Shown here one piece after another: positions 15,682 to 25,067 of a DNA stretch of 64,000 nt. The position numbers were made by a program, and so were the translations under genes. The stretch is from JADFRG01 sp046759305 (GTDB lineage Bacteria; Chloroflexota; Anaerolineae; Anaerolineales; E44-bin32), in assembly GCA_046759305.1 (NCBI GenBank), contig JBHIBY010000001.1, positions 1-64,000 on the forward strand, in the 5' to 3' direction. The notes beneath the pieces are model-generated. The model had not been told where the DNA came from. It worked only from the letters and a program-made list of their open reading frames with translations, and made no database searches. The stretch's first letter is position 1. Every line of letters begins with the position of its first letter.

Positions 15682-17693
15682 ATTCTCCTTTCCTGACAAA
15701 AGCTCAAAAGGCGATTCAAGACCCTCAGCTTCAGGAGCTGCTCGATAGAAATGCGGACTCGCGTCGTCAGCGACGGGAGTCCGCCCTCCACCAACTACCA
15801 GATGCGACGGAACTCCGCCAGCAAGCCAAAACAATTCGCCGTGCGACCATTTCGAATCTTGCTTCCCACTTAGAGACATTCGCAACTCGCTTAGGTGAGA
15901 ACGGCATCAAAGTCCACAGAGCAGCGGACGGGGCGGAAGCCGGTCGAATTGTGATTCAGATCGCTGAGCAACACGGCGCCAAGCTTGTCGCCAAATCGAA
16001 ATCAATGGTGACCGAGGAGATCGGCCTCAACAAAACATTGGAATCCGCGGGAATCCAGGCGGTCGAAACTGACTTGGGGGAGTACATCGTGCAGCTTCGG
16101 GGTGAGCCTCCGGCGCATATCCTGACACCTGCACTTCACCTGACAAAAGAGCAGGTTGCTGAGACATTCAACGAAAAGCTTGATTTAGAGGTGTTTCCAG
16201 ACGTCGTAGAAATCAACCGCGCTGCACGCAACAATCTGCGCGAGGTGTTCTTCACGGCTCCGATCGGCCTCACGGGTGTGAATTTCGGTGTTGCTGAGAC
16301 CGGGACGCTTTGCCTCGTGACCAATGAAGGCAACGGACGAATGGTCAACTCGCTGCCCCCTATACACATCGCGGTGATGGGGATCGAGAGGCTGGTGCCC
16401 ACAATGGAAGACCTGGCAGTGATGCTCCGCTTACTGCCCCGCTCGGCGACCGGGCAGAAAATCACCAACTACGTTTCACTTGTCAGCGCGCCGCGCCGCG
16501 ACACAGAGCCGGATGGCGCAGATGAGCGGCATGTGATCCTGGTAGACAACGGTCGCGGTGCGTTGTTGAGTACGCCCCTCGCTGAATCCTTGGACTGCAT
16601 CCGCTGCGGGGCATGTCTCAACGCATGCCCAGTCTTTCGCGAGACTGGAGGTCATTCCTACGGTAGCGTTTATTCTGGCCCGATCGGATCAGTAGTTTCG
16701 CCCGCGCTCTTTGGGATGGCCGAATTTGGCCACCTTGCTAAAGCCTCTTCTTTGTGTGGCGCCTGCATGGACGCTTGTCCGGTAGGGATCGACATACCCG
16801 GCATGCTCCTGAGAGTCCGATCGGCAACTCCATCGACAATCCCACCGATTGAACGCGGTCTCAAAACATACGCTTGGCTTGCCCGATCGCCCCGGCGGTT
16901 CCGCTGGGCACAGCGAATAGCAGCTCTCGCACCCCGATTCTTGCCGATACAGGCAGACTGGATCACATCACTCCCTGGTCCTTTAGCTGAATGGACAAAT
17001 TTCCGGCATTTTCCTGGATTTGCGGTTCGTCCTTTGCGCGCGAGGTTGCGCAAAATGAGACTAGATGTTCAACCTCGCAACCCCGAGATACAGCCACCCG
17101 CGGAGACCGTTCCCCTTCCGGAGCTAGATGTAGACGAAACGAAAGTGGACGATTTCGAGCTTGAGCTGAAAGAGCTGGGCGGCGAAGTCATTCGCTGTTC
17201 CGAGAGCGATGCAGTAGATCGCATTGTGGGCGAGCTTTACGTTCTGGGAGCCTCGCGGGTGCTGAGCTGGGGTAAGGTGGAGCCGATCCTCTTCACCATG
17301 TTGCAGAGGCTTGAGGAGGAATTCCAAGTTACATATCCTGAGCTGGCATCTGGACGAAAAAGAAGCTCTACCCTGACTGAATTGGATCAGTCGCAGGTAG
17401 GGATAACCGGCTCAATTGCTGCTTTTGCAGATACAGGCACCGTCGTGCTTTCAACCGCTAGCCGGCGCTCTCTAATCCCATCGATGCTTCCGGCAACGCA
17501 TCTTGTCATCGTACGTACAAAAGACATCTATCCAAACTTGGAGGCCTGGCTCGAAGCCGGCGGTAGGCACTACGTAGCGAACAGTTCTAACGTTGTTTTC
17601 ATTAGTGGCCCATCGAGAACTGCAGACATTGAGATGAGCCTGACCATAGGGGTTCACGGTCCCGGTCAGGTGGTTGCAGTTGTGATCGAGTAG
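15678..17693 (+). CDS. lutBC: Fused LutB-LutC (iron-sulfur / LUD domain) protein
   Basis: The 671-residue protein joins two lactate-utilisation subunits. Residues 1 to about 460 are LutB-like: an N-terminal LUD region, then two ferredoxin-type clusters, CIRCGACLNACPVF and CGACMDACPVG. The remaining part (from about 490) is a LutC-like LUD domain with TGSIAAFADTGTVVLS and a final HGPGQVVAVVIE. In Bacillus these are separate proteins. The start is ATG 15678, overlapping lutA by 4 bp; the open frame extends upstream inside lutA but has no function there. It likely oxidises L-lactate or a similar hydroxyacid at the membrane side of the cytosol. Confidence 0.9.
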   Translation: MNSPFLTKAQKAIQDPQLQELLDRNADSRRQRRESALHQLPDATELRQQAKTIRRATISNLASHLETFATRLGENGIKVHRAADGAEAGRIVIQIAEQHGAKLVAKSKSMVTEEIGLNKTLESAGIQAVETDLGEYIVQLRGEPPAHILTPALHLTKEQVAETFNEKLDLEVFPDVVEINRAARNNLREVFFTAPIGLTGVNFGVAETGTLCLVTNEGNGRMVNSLPPIHIAVMGIERLVPTMEDLAVMLRLLPRSATGQKITNYVSLVSAPRRDTEPDGADERHVILVDNGRGALLSTPLAESLDCIRCGACLNACPVFRETGGHSYGSVYSGPIGSVVSPALFGMAEFGHLAKASSLCGACMDACPVGIDIPGMLLRVRSATPSTIPPIERGLKTYAWLARSPRRFRWAQRIAALAPRFLPIQADWITSLPGPLAEWTNFRHFPGFAVRPLRARLRKMRLDVQPRNPEIQPPAETVPLPELDVDETKVDDFELELKELGGEVIRCSESDAVDRIVGELYVLGASRVLSWGKVEPILFTMLQRLEEEFQVTYPELASGRKRSSTLTELDQSQVGITGSIAAFADTGTVVLSTASRRSLIPSMLPATHLVIVRTKDIYPNLEAWLEAGGRHYVANSSNVVFISGPSRTADIEMSLTIGVHGPGQVVAVVIE

Positions 17694-17762
17694 TCACGCT
17701 CCTGGGATCTGACACGCTTTGACCCATAAGCTTTGCTGAATGATTTATTCACAGCAGGCTTA

Positions 17763-18659
17763 CTACTCGATCTCCCCGAGCTGCTTTCCCACCAGCGTTT
17801 CAAGAACGCCCACCACCGCAGAATTATCCAGATCACGCATTCCGAGTTGAAGCATGGCTTCATACATCTGCATGTGGCTAGCAGTAGCCGGCAGCGGCAT
17901 GCCGTATGACCTGGCGGTATCGAGCACAATGCCAAGATCCTTGTGCATCATGTAAGCCTTAAACCCTGGGCCACGCTCACCCGCAAACAGCCGCGGTGGC
18001 TTCATATCGAGTGCCCAGCACTGGGCGGCGCCACCTTGGATGGCCTCTACAACTCTTTCGGGCGACACGCCGGCTCTTTGTGCGAGCATCAGCAGCTCGC
18101 CCATTGCCACCATTTGAGCCGCTACCATCACCTGATTGCAAGCCTTGGCCACCTGGCCGGCTCCGCTTTCCCCAACGTAGGTGATTGTTTCTCCCATAGC
18201 TTCGAATACCGGCAGCGCCTGATCAAATGCCTCTCTCGGTCCACCGACCATGATCGCTAAGGTCCCCGCCTTGGCTCCGACATCACCACCGGATACGGGT
18301 GCATCCAGCGCCGACACGCCGTTTTCGGACAGCGCTTGGGCTATGCCTCGCGCAGTTTCAGGTTTGATGGTGCTGTTGTCTATATAGATCGTTCCCTGGG
18401 AGGCACCCTCCAATATGCCATCAGACCCCAGGACGACTTTCTCAACGTCAGGAGAATCCGGCAAATTAGTGATGACAACTTTGCTGGCTTCGGCGACCTC
18501 GCGCGGCGACTGGGCTTGTGAGGCGCCCAGTGAAACCAAATCCTCAACTGCCTCGCGGGATCGATTATGTACGGTCAGTTCAAAACCGGATTTCAGCAAA
18601 TTCAAAGCGATGGGTTTCCCCATCAATCCCAGGCCGATGTAGCCAATTCGTCTAACCAT
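17763..18659 (-). CDS. Beta-hydroxyacid dehydrogenase (GarR/HIBADH family)
   Basis: This is a 298-residue NAD(P)-dependent dehydrogenase. It has GLGLMG (9-14), the substrate motif DAPVSGGDVGAKAGTL and the catalytic lysine in GQVAKACNQ. The family includes tartronate-semialdehyde reductase (GarR) and 3-hydroxyisobutyrate dehydrogenase; sequence alone does not decide. The start is ATG 18659 with GGAGG 7 nt upstream, seven codons inside the longest frame. It is convergent with lutBC, and the closeness to a hydroxyacid oxidase may reflect shared C3 acid metabolism. Confidence 0.88.
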   Translation of the reverse strand: MVRRIGYIGLGLMGKPIALNLLKSGFELTVHNRSREAVEDLVSLGASQAQSPREVAEASKVVITNLPDSPDVEKVVLGSDGILEGASQGTIYIDNSTIKPETARGIAQALSENGVSALDAPVSGGDVGAKAGTLAIMVGGPREAFDQALPVFEAMGETITYVGESGAGQVAKACNQVMVAAQMVAMGELLMLAQRAGVSPERVVEAIQGGAAQCWALDMKPPRLFAGERGPGFKAYMMHKDLGIVLDTARSYGMPLPATASHMQMYEAMLQLGMRDLDNSAVVGVLETLVGKQLGEIE

Positions 18660-18742
18660 TCGGTGACCTCCAGATATCAAGTATTTTTACTTAAGTGGCA
18701 ACGCCGCGCAGGGCGCGGCGTCGTATGGACTGGGTACTACAC

Positions 18743-19153
18743 TTACGTTAAACGTTTGCGGCTCATCCTCAACAGCATCCCAAGCATGAAGCCGGCCGCT
18801 GTGATCGCAGCTAGTGCCACCTTGGTTGGATCCATTACAGGCTCAACATATGCTCCCTCAGGCGTAACTACGACGATAGCGACCGGTCGAGAGAGTGTGC
18901 GTCCACCTCCGCCACCACCGCCACCGGTTCCGACCTCCCCCTTTCCGCTCGTATCCACGCCTGCACCAGCTCCAACGCCAAAACCCAACAGGGTCAAATT
19001 CTCGGAGGCCGGAATCACAGCGATGTCACCCTGCTTGATCGGACGGCCATAGACTTTCGAAACATCCGCCGCCTCGATCAGTTTCGATAGCGTTTCTTGA
19101 ACCACCTCGTTTGCGCTATCGATATCAGGGAGTTCGACTTCTTTGTCTGTCAT
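18743..19153 (-). CDS. GerW (YtfJ) family protein
   Basis: The 136-residue protein has the GerW/YtfJ pattern. A stretch VYGRPIKQGDIAVIPASE is followed by a glycine-rich linker (GGGGGGGG) with GVGAGAGV, the strand PVAIVVVTPEGAYVEPV and a C-terminal hydrophobic helix with a basic tail. In spore formers GerW is needed for germination; homologues in non-sporulating bacteria have unknown roles. No sporulation gene is in the window. It overlaps the upstream membrane protein gene by 4 bp, and GGAGAA precedes its ATG. Confidence 0.85.
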   Translation of the reverse strand: MTDKEVELPDIDSANEVVQETLSKLIEAADVSKVYGRPIKQGDIAVIPASENLTLLGFGVGAGAGVDTSGKGEVGTGGGGGGGGRTLSRPVAIVVVTPEGAYVEPVMDPTKVALAAITAAGFMLGMLLRMSRKRLT

Positions 19154-19449
19154 CGTTTATTCTCCATTGAGTTACCGCGCCCAAGCAGCAACCAAGCGGC
19201 CAGTCCCCCTAGGAATCCCATTGCCAGCAGTGCGACCTGGGCGATGCGAGTGACATCACGGATTGGTAATACAGCTTCGGTCCCATCGCTCCAATTCACT
19301 AAAACTCCGGCCGGCCGGTTCCAAACCAGACCCCCTGAAACTCCAGGCAACTGTACGATCGTCGCGCGCGATTGGGGAGTGATTTCGCCCTCTCCGAGCT
19401 TCAAGAACTTACCCAAATGATCTCTGGTGTCTACGTATGGTCGGAGCAT
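19150..19449 (-). CDS. Small membrane-anchored protein, GerW partner (99 aa)
   Basis: I do not recognise the family. Residues 1-65 form a soluble part with strands such as GVLVNWSDGTEAVLPIRDVTRI. One transmembrane helix follows (about 68-90, ALLAMGFLGGLAAWLLLG) with a short polar tail. Its stop overlaps the start of the GerW gene, so the two are very probably translated together and may work together at the membrane. Confidence 0.7.
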   Translation of the reverse strand: MLRPYVDTRDHLGKFLKLGEGEITPQSRATIVQLPGVSGGLVWNRPAGVLVNWSDGTEAVLPIRDVTRIAQVALLAMGFLGGLAAWLLLGRGNSMENKR

Positions 19450-19502
19450 ATTCCAATAATAACAAAGACCGGACCCGGTAACATGTCGCTTTCAGACTCG
19501 CC

Positions 19503-21572
19503 TCAGTTGCTTGGAGAATCCGGTTTCGGTATCTCGTAGACGAGACCTGCGACGGAGCCCAGCTCACCTCCGACGACCAGCGGTAACTCCAACCGTACCT
19601 GGTCAAATAAGCAGAGCTCTTCCGCAACGGCTTTGCAATAGTAGAGGTTGAGATCGGCGACTAGCTTCCCCCCACCCTCCCTAAAGCTGACTTCGAATTC
19701 CATCGGAAAGGTCGGACCCGGTATCGTCACATTTGCTTCATCCGGAATATCTGCGACATCTCCTTCAACGCTCCAGGTGACGGAAGTGGGGGCAAGATCA
19801 TTGAACTTGTAGCCCTCAGGCGTTTGGACATCGATGACTAGCGTGCCGGCACCGCCGGCAACCGTCGCAGGCTTGAGGGTCAATACAGCTCCTTGGTAAT
19901 CAGCGGCGGCAGGCATAAATGCCTCGATCCCGCTTATCACCAGGGTCGAGGTCTCACCCGTCTTTATATCAACCAAGCGGACAGCATGATTGTTTGTGTC
20001 CGCTACATACAGTACGTCCTCAACGAGATCCAGGCCCCCGGGTTCGTAGAAAAGAGGTTCCTCACCGTCTCGCCATCCATGATCCTCACCCAACCACGTT
20101 GTGACCTCTCCCGTGTCAGGATCAATGCGCTTAATCTTGCTGTTGTAGGTATCCGCGACATATATCAGCTCTCCGTCCGACACGACTCCGAGAGGGTGCT
20201 GCATGAGCGCTCCGGCCCCCACACCATCGAGATCGCCGAATTGAAACAGGTTCTGATCGCCGCCTGCCAGCGTACCTACCTCGGGAGAGTTACCAGTCAG
20301 CTCGACCCAGCGGATGCTGCTGCTTTCCGAATCTGCGAAATACAATCGGTCATTTGGTCCGAAGGCTAGGCCGCTCGGCTGCGCCAATTCTGCCCCCGCG
20401 CGCGGTCCATTCAGGGTGCCCTCCCCGCCGCTCCCAGCGGTTGGTTCGACAACACCATCGCTCAATCCAAGTTGCCAGATCTGATGCGAGCCCGCCATAG
20501 CGATGTAGAGATGATTTCCGTCCAGAGCTAGATCCCAGGGTGAGTTGAGCTCCACATCGGGCGCCAGACCCGCCATTGGCGGATAGCGATTGGCCTGGCT
20601 ACCGGTGCCGACTACCGTATCCACCGTGCCGCCAACCAGATCGATGGCGCGGATCGCATGGTTGTCTACATCCGCCACATACAAGGTGTCTCCAGCAAGT
20701 GCCATGCCCTGCGGGTTGTAGAACTGTGCTTCCAAAGCTGCTCCATCCTGCAGGCCAGTCACGCCGGAGCCGAACACGGCCTGCACTTGCCCGTTCTCAA
20801 TGTTGACTTGAAGGATCCGATGATGGTTTGTGTCCGCGACGAACAGTCGACCTGCTGCTGGGTCCGCCAGCACTTTGCCTGGAAAGGACAGCACGGTGGA
20901 GGGCAAACCCTCTTTCTCTAGTTTGAGTTCGAGAGGAGTACGGTCCAAGATCTTCACCTCGTCGAATTCCTTCACGAGCGCAGCAATTACAGGCTTGAAG
21001 ACCGGATACACACCCTCTCCGGAATGACCGCCGACCACGTTTCCACTGGGATCAATCAGCACAAGCGTCGGCCAGGCACGAGCCCCCCAAGTGTTCCAGA
21101 CAGTAAACTCATGATCGTTGATAACTGGATGTTCGAGATCGTAGCGCAGGATGATCTGACGGATATTTTCTGTGTCCCCCTCATTCTCGAATTTCGCTGA
21201 ATGCACCCCAACGACCACCAGTTCATTCGCGTATTCGGCTTCAAGTTGCTTGAGTCCGGGAAAGTTATGCATGCAGTTGATGCAGCCATAGGTCCAGAAA
21301 TCCAGCAGGACCACCTTGCCGCGCAGATCTGCGATGGCCAGCGGCTGCTCGGTGTTAAGCCAGTCGAGGCCATCTGGGAATTCGGGGGCTGGAACGGTTC
21401 CTGCATACGATCGCACCTCTTCATCGACGACTTCATCATTCTGCCTGCTCGATTCAGGGGCGCTAGACTCTGTGTGTTCCGCGACGGTCACGTCTTCACC
21501 GGTGGTCTCACCAACCGTGGGCGCGCATGCCGCAATTATGAGAAAAGGGATTATTGGCAGACTGCGAATCAT
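19503..21572 (-). CDS. Lipoprotein with thioredoxin domain and NHL beta-propeller (NHLRC2-like)
   Basis: From ATG 21572 the product has 689 residues. A short lipoprotein signal (LIIAAC, C16) is followed by an acidic linker and a thioredoxin-like domain (about 70-210) with CINC at 97-100. Then come six or so NHL repeats recognisable by repeated LYVADTxNHxI/V units, and a C-terminal beta domain. This order (Trx, NHL, beta) is that of NHLRC2 and of bacterial relatives. It would be anchored outside the cytoplasmic membrane and may do thiol redox work. The open frame reaches 21623, so a longer signal is possible. Substrates are unknown. Confidence 0.85.
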   Translation of the reverse strand: MIRSLPIIPFLIIAACAPTVGETTGEDVTVAEHTESSAPESSRQNDEVVDEEVRSYAGTVPAPEFPDGLDWLNTEQPLAIADLRGKVVLLDFWTYGCINCMHNFPGLKQLEAEYANELVVVGVHSAKFENEGDTENIRQIILRYDLEHPVINDHEFTVWNTWGARAWPTLVLIDPSGNVVGGHSGEGVYPVFKPVIAALVKEFDEVKILDRTPLELKLEKEGLPSTVLSFPGKVLADPAAGRLFVADTNHHRILQVNIENGQVQAVFGSGVTGLQDGAALEAQFYNPQGMALAGDTLYVADVDNHAIRAIDLVGGTVDTVVGTGSQANRYPPMAGLAPDVELNSPWDLALDGNHLYIAMAGSHQIWQLGLSDGVVEPTAGSGGEGTLNGPRAGAELAQPSGLAFGPNDRLYFADSESSSIRWVELTGNSPEVGTLAGGDQNLFQFGDLDGVGAGALMQHPLGVVSDGELIYVADTYNSKIKRIDPDTGEVTTWLGEDHGWRDGEEPLFYEPGGLDLVEDVLYVADTNNHAVRLVDIKTGETSTLVISGIEAFMPAAADYQGAVLTLKPATVAGGAGTLVIDVQTPEGYKFNDLAPTSVTWSVEGDVADIPDEANVTIPGPTFPMEFEVSFREGGGKLVADLNLYYCKAVAEELCLFDQVRLELPLVVGGELGSVAGLVYEIPKPDSPSN

Positions 21573-21666
21573 CCTCGAGACACCATGACTATGTCGAGTT
21601 TTGTAGCACCTTTGCATTAACAAATGCTTACCGCCGCTCGATCGGTTGGGATAGAATTTGACTAAC

Positions 21667-21739
21667 GCCCCTGTAGCTCAGTTGGATAGAGCACCGCCCT
21701 CCGGAGGCGGGTGCCGGCGTTCGAGTCGCCGCAGGGGTA
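21667..21739 (+). tRNA. tRNA-Arg (anticodon CCG)
   Basis: The fold is complete. Acceptor GCCCCTG pairs with CAGGGGT (one G-T end pair), the D-stem is GCTC/GAGC, and anticodon stem CCGCC/GGCGG encloses loop CTCCGGA (anticodon CCG, reads CGG). The T-stem CGGCG/CGCCG has loop TTCGAGT. The discriminator is A and CCA is not encoded. A TAGAAT-like -10 sits about 15 bp upstream. A weak hairpin (CCCCATGC/GCGTGGGG) follows at about 21763. Confidence 0.96.
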
Positions 21740-21921
21740 CTTTTGCAGGAAATAGAACAGGCCCCATGCGTTGCGTGGGGTCGTTCGCTTCTAATTGATG
21801 CTAATCACGCGATGGGGTCGATCTATGGCGATGTAATCCACATGATGCGTGAAGCCGTTTCATCCTTGGTCACGCAATCCGCGCTTCTTGCCGTGAGCTT
21901 CCCGCTTGCGTTTGGGTGGGC

Positions 21922-22959
21922 TCAGCTCTTGCCTAGCCTTACTTTTAGGGTTGCTATGAGCGCGGGAACGATATCATAGAGATCCCCCACAATTCCAAAG
22001 TGCGCCAGTTTGAAGATGGGCGCCTCGGAGTCTTTGTTGATGGCCACGATAGTCTTCGCGGTTCTCATTCCTGCCAAATGCTGGATCGCTCCTGATATGC
22101 CGCAGGCGATGTAGAGATCAGGCGACACGACCTTGCCAGTCTGGCCTACCTGATGTGAATACGGGATGTAGCCTGCATCGACTGCCGCACGACTCGCTCC
22201 AACGGCCGCGCCTAACACCTTGGCAAGCTCACCGATCAGCTCGAAGCCCTGCTGTGCCCTCCAGATCTCCTGGTCCTTTTCGTCGGCGATCTCGGCCGGA
22301 GGCTCGAGGTTTGGGTTGTTGGAGGTGCCGCGGCCGCCCGACACAATAACTGCTGCATCGGCCAGGCTTACCCCCACTTCTGACTCCTTGTAGCCCTGCA
22401 CCTCTGTGAGCGGTTCGGACAATTCAAGATCGAGCTTTGTGAGCCCGTCTGGAGCTGCCGACGTCTTTTCAGGTGCCGGAAAGGCACGCGAGCGAATGGT
22501 CAGGATCTGAGGTCGCCGCTCGTTATTCACTTCTTTGACCAGCAGCTTGCCGGCATAGATCGGGCGCATGGCAACAACGGCATTGCCGTCCAGCTCATAT
22601 TCAACGATATCAGGTGAGACACCGGTCTCCAGATCGATGGCCAGCATTCCCCCAAGCTCTCGGGTTCGACTTGTAGTCGGAAGAAGCACAATGTCGGCGC
22701 CTTGCTCCTTTACGATCTGTGTCACTGCCTCCGTGTATAGCTCAGGTCGGAAGTGCTCGAGCTCAGGCAAATCGACGTAGAAGACCTCGCTGGCTCCATA
22801 GACCAGCGCCTCCTGAGCGAGGGCCTCCACGCCACTTCCCAACACAATTGCCTTAACTTCCACACCCGTGGCCTCGGCCATACTCCGTCCCACTCCAAGG
22901 CTTTCCCACGAGGCGGGGATCGCGCGATCGTCGAAGTGATCGATATAGACGAGAACCAT
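21922..22959 (-). CDS. etfA: Electron transfer flavoprotein subunit alpha
   Basis: The 345-residue protein has the alpha-subunit FAD-binding region near the C-terminus: VSGGRGTSNNPN, then GASRAAVDAGYIPYSHQVGQTG, then LYIACGISGAIQHLAGM. It accepts electrons from acyl-CoA dehydrogenases and passes them to the quinone pool. It follows etfB with a 1-bp overlap, and an acyl-CoA dehydrogenase gene is just upstream, so the three form a beta-oxidation electron module. Confidence 0.96.
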   Translation of the reverse strand: MVLVYIDHFDDRAIPASWESLGVGRSMAEATGVEVKAIVLGSGVEALAQEALVYGASEVFYVDLPELEHFRPELYTEAVTQIVKEQGADIVLLPTTSRTRELGGMLAIDLETGVSPDIVEYELDGNAVVAMRPIYAGKLLVKEVNNERRPQILTIRSRAFPAPEKTSAAPDGLTKLDLELSEPLTEVQGYKESEVGVSLADAAVIVSGGRGTSNNPNLEPPAEIADEKDQEIWRAQQGFELIGELAKVLGAAVGASRAAVDAGYIPYSHQVGQTGKVVSPDLYIACGISGAIQHLAGMRTAKTIVAINKDSEAPIFKLAHFGIVGDLYDIVPALIATLKVRLGKS

Positions 22960-23741
22960 CAGATCACCTTCTGCTCAATGAGGCGATCCGCAAGATTTGC
23001 TGTGATTTCTTCCGCATTGCTGCCCTCGATAAACTCGCACTGGGCTTGCCCCTTCTCCGGGGCAATAATCTTCGTCCAGGCGAGCGCCGGTTGGGAACTC
23101 CCATCCAGTCCGATGTCCACACCCGTCCATCGAGGTATTTCTGCCTTGGATGCCTTACGAATTCCCATGAAAGACGGGTAGCGAGGTTCATTGATCTCCT
23201 TCACAACGCTCACGACACCCGGCAGGGATCCGCTGACGATTTGCCGGCCCTCCTCAAGTAGCCGCTCCACAGTAATCTTTTTGCCGCCGGCATCGAGCTC
23301 AGAGATAGCTGCTACAAGATTGAAAGATGGCCAACCAAGCCGCCGCGCCACCTGCGGTCCGGTGATACCCGTATCGGTGTCCACCGCCGCCTTGCCACAG
23401 AAGACGAGCTCGGTTGAGTCCAACATTTGTATTGCTGCCGCCAGAATGCTGGATGCCACAAGAGAATCAGCCGTCTCATAGGCAGAATCTCGGATGAGGA
23501 TGGCTTCATCGCAGCCCATGGCGAGAGCCTGCTTGAGTGCTTCTTCAGCCGCATCGGTCCCCAGGCAGATGGCGGTAACCTTTCCACCCTCCGCCTCTTT
23601 AGTGAGCAGTGCCTGCTCCACCGCATACTCGTCCCAGGGATTGAGTACCAGGGGAGCATCACCCCATGATGCTTTGCCATCAACGACGGACAGCGTAGCT
23701 GCCGTGTCGGGCGTCTGTTTGACGCAGACTACGATATTCAA
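22959..23741 (-). CDS. etfB: Electron transfer flavoprotein subunit beta
   Basis: The 260-residue protein starts MNIVVCVKQTPDT and carries LNPWDEYAVEQAL and the ETF-beta signature around ALAMGCDEAILIRD. It also has CGKAAVDTDTGITGPQVARRLG. It pairs with EtfA to hold FAD and AMP. A GGAGGGT site precedes the ATG. The acyl-CoA dehydrogenase gene ends 114 bp upstream in the same direction. Confidence 0.96.
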   Translation of the reverse strand: MNIVVCVKQTPDTAATLSVVDGKASWGDAPLVLNPWDEYAVEQALLTKEAEGGKVTAICLGTDAAEEALKQALAMGCDEAILIRDSAYETADSLVASSILAAAIQMLDSTELVFCGKAAVDTDTGITGPQVARRLGWPSFNLVAAISELDAGGKKITVERLLEEGRQIVSGSLPGVVSVVKEINEPRYPSFMGIRKASKAEIPRWTGVDIGLDGSSQPALAWTKIIAPEKGQAQCEFIEGSNAEEITANLADRLIEQKVI

Positions 23742-23855
23742 TCTACCCTCCTAGTAGGTAATCTCACCGCGGGATTGAGCTGATTTCGTGTCGCTCAAGG
23801 TATGCACCCTGGCGACAGAGTTTGGAGATCCCGCAATCGATGGATTGGGGAATCG

Positions 23856-25067
23856 CTATTCGGATTGCCACACGTCCGCGTCGTAGGCCGGCATCTCACG
23901 CCGGAGGGGCCGATCCGCGCGTGATCCCAACGCATAACCTGCCTGGATCAGGGAATGTATTTCGTTAGTCCCTTCGTAAATCATGGCCCCCCTCGAATTC
24001 CGTAAGTATCGTTCAACCGCATACTCGTCACTGTATCCGTAAGCACCATGTACGGCGATGGCCTCTGAGGCGGCGGCAAAGGAAGCATCGGTTGCGAATT
24101 GCTTTGCCATCGAAGTTTGAACCGTATTTCGCAAGCCCCGATTCTTGAGCCATCCGGCTTTCAGGTAGAGCAGCTTAGCAATCTCATAGTCCTGAGACAT
24201 GCGGGCAATTTTTACCTGCACCAATTGGTGGTTTGCAATCGGTCGTCCGAATGCTTTGCGCTCGTTGGCATAAGCCACGCTAGCTTCCAGGCAAGCGCGG
24301 ATCAAACCCGCCGCACCTGCTCCCACGGTATAGCGACCGCTGTCGAATCCGGACATCGTAATCTTAAAGCCCTCGCCTTCTTCACCCACTAAGCTGTCCC
24401 CAGGAAGGCGCACATCGTGCAGGGAAATCCAGCCCGTGGAACCTGCACGCACGCCGAGCTTTCCTTTTATATCGCCGGTGGTCACGCCTTCGCTCTTCAA
24501 GTCCACAATGAAAGAGGACAACGCTTCGCTCGGCCGATCCGGCTCGAAATTGGTACGCGCGGTAAGCAAGGCGTAATCTGCCTTGGCTGCGAGCGAGATC
24601 CACATCTTTTCACCATTGAGCACGTAATCACTTCCGTCCTTTTTAGCCGTGGTCTGCATGCTCGCCACGTCGGAGCCCATTCCCGATTCCGTGAATGCGC
24701 CACAGCCAATCTTCTCGCCTTTCGCGAGTGGTATCAGATACTTCTCCTTTTGTTCCTCCGTGCCCCATTGCAGTAAAGTCAAGCTAGAGAGGCCGACGTG
24801 AACCGACATGATGACCCGCAAAGTCGAGTCGACGGCCTCCAGTTCCTCGCAAGCGAGGCCAAGTGAGATGAAGTCGAATCCCTGGCCGCCGAAACGGACT
24901 GGCAAACAAACACCCAGGATGCCAAGCTCGGCCATCCTGGGCAGTATCTCAGGTGCCATTTCTTGCTTTCGGTCCCACTCACCGATGTTTGGGGCTATCT
25001 CTTTTTGAGCAAAATCACGTACCATCTTTTGAGACATCTCGTGCTCTTCGGTGAGACCAAATTCCAT
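23856..25067 (-). CDS. Acyl-CoA dehydrogenase
   Basis: This is a 403-residue FAD enzyme that oxidises acyl-CoA to 2-enoyl-CoA and passes electrons to ETF. It has the N-terminal MEFGLTEEHEM, the FAD-binding FTESGMGSDVASMQTTA and the C-terminal VHGAYGYSDEYAVERYLRN. The YEGTNEI segment holds the catalytic Glu. The chain-length preference cannot be read. The ATG at 25067 is chosen over the longer frame because GGAGGG stands 7 nt before it and the family N-terminus begins there. Confidence 0.95.
   Translation of the reverse strand: MEFGLTEEHEMSQKMVRDFAQKEIAPNIGEWDRKQEMAPEILPRMAELGILGVCLPVRFGGQGFDFISLGLACEELEAVDSTLRVIMSVHVGLSSLTLLQWGTEEQKEKYLIPLAKGEKIGCGAFTESGMGSDVASMQTTAKKDGSDYVLNGEKMWISLAAKADYALLTARTNFEPDRPSEALSSFIVDLKSEGVTTGDIKGKLGVRAGSTGWISLHDVRLPGDSLVGEEGEGFKITMSGFDSGRYTVGAGAAGLIRACLEASVAYANERKAFGRPIANHQLVQVKIARMSQDYEIAKLLYLKAGWLKNRGLRNTVQTSMAKQFATDASFAAASEAIAVHGAYGYSDEYAVERYLRNSRGAMIYEGTNEIHSLIQAGYALGSRADRPLRREMPAYDADVWQSE

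Noticed and set aside
21740..21921. A gene or attachment site after tRNA-Arg
   Set aside because: No repeat of the tRNA 3' end or integrase gene was seen. The 78-codon plus-strand frame reaching into etfA has no support and the etfA 3' end is intact.
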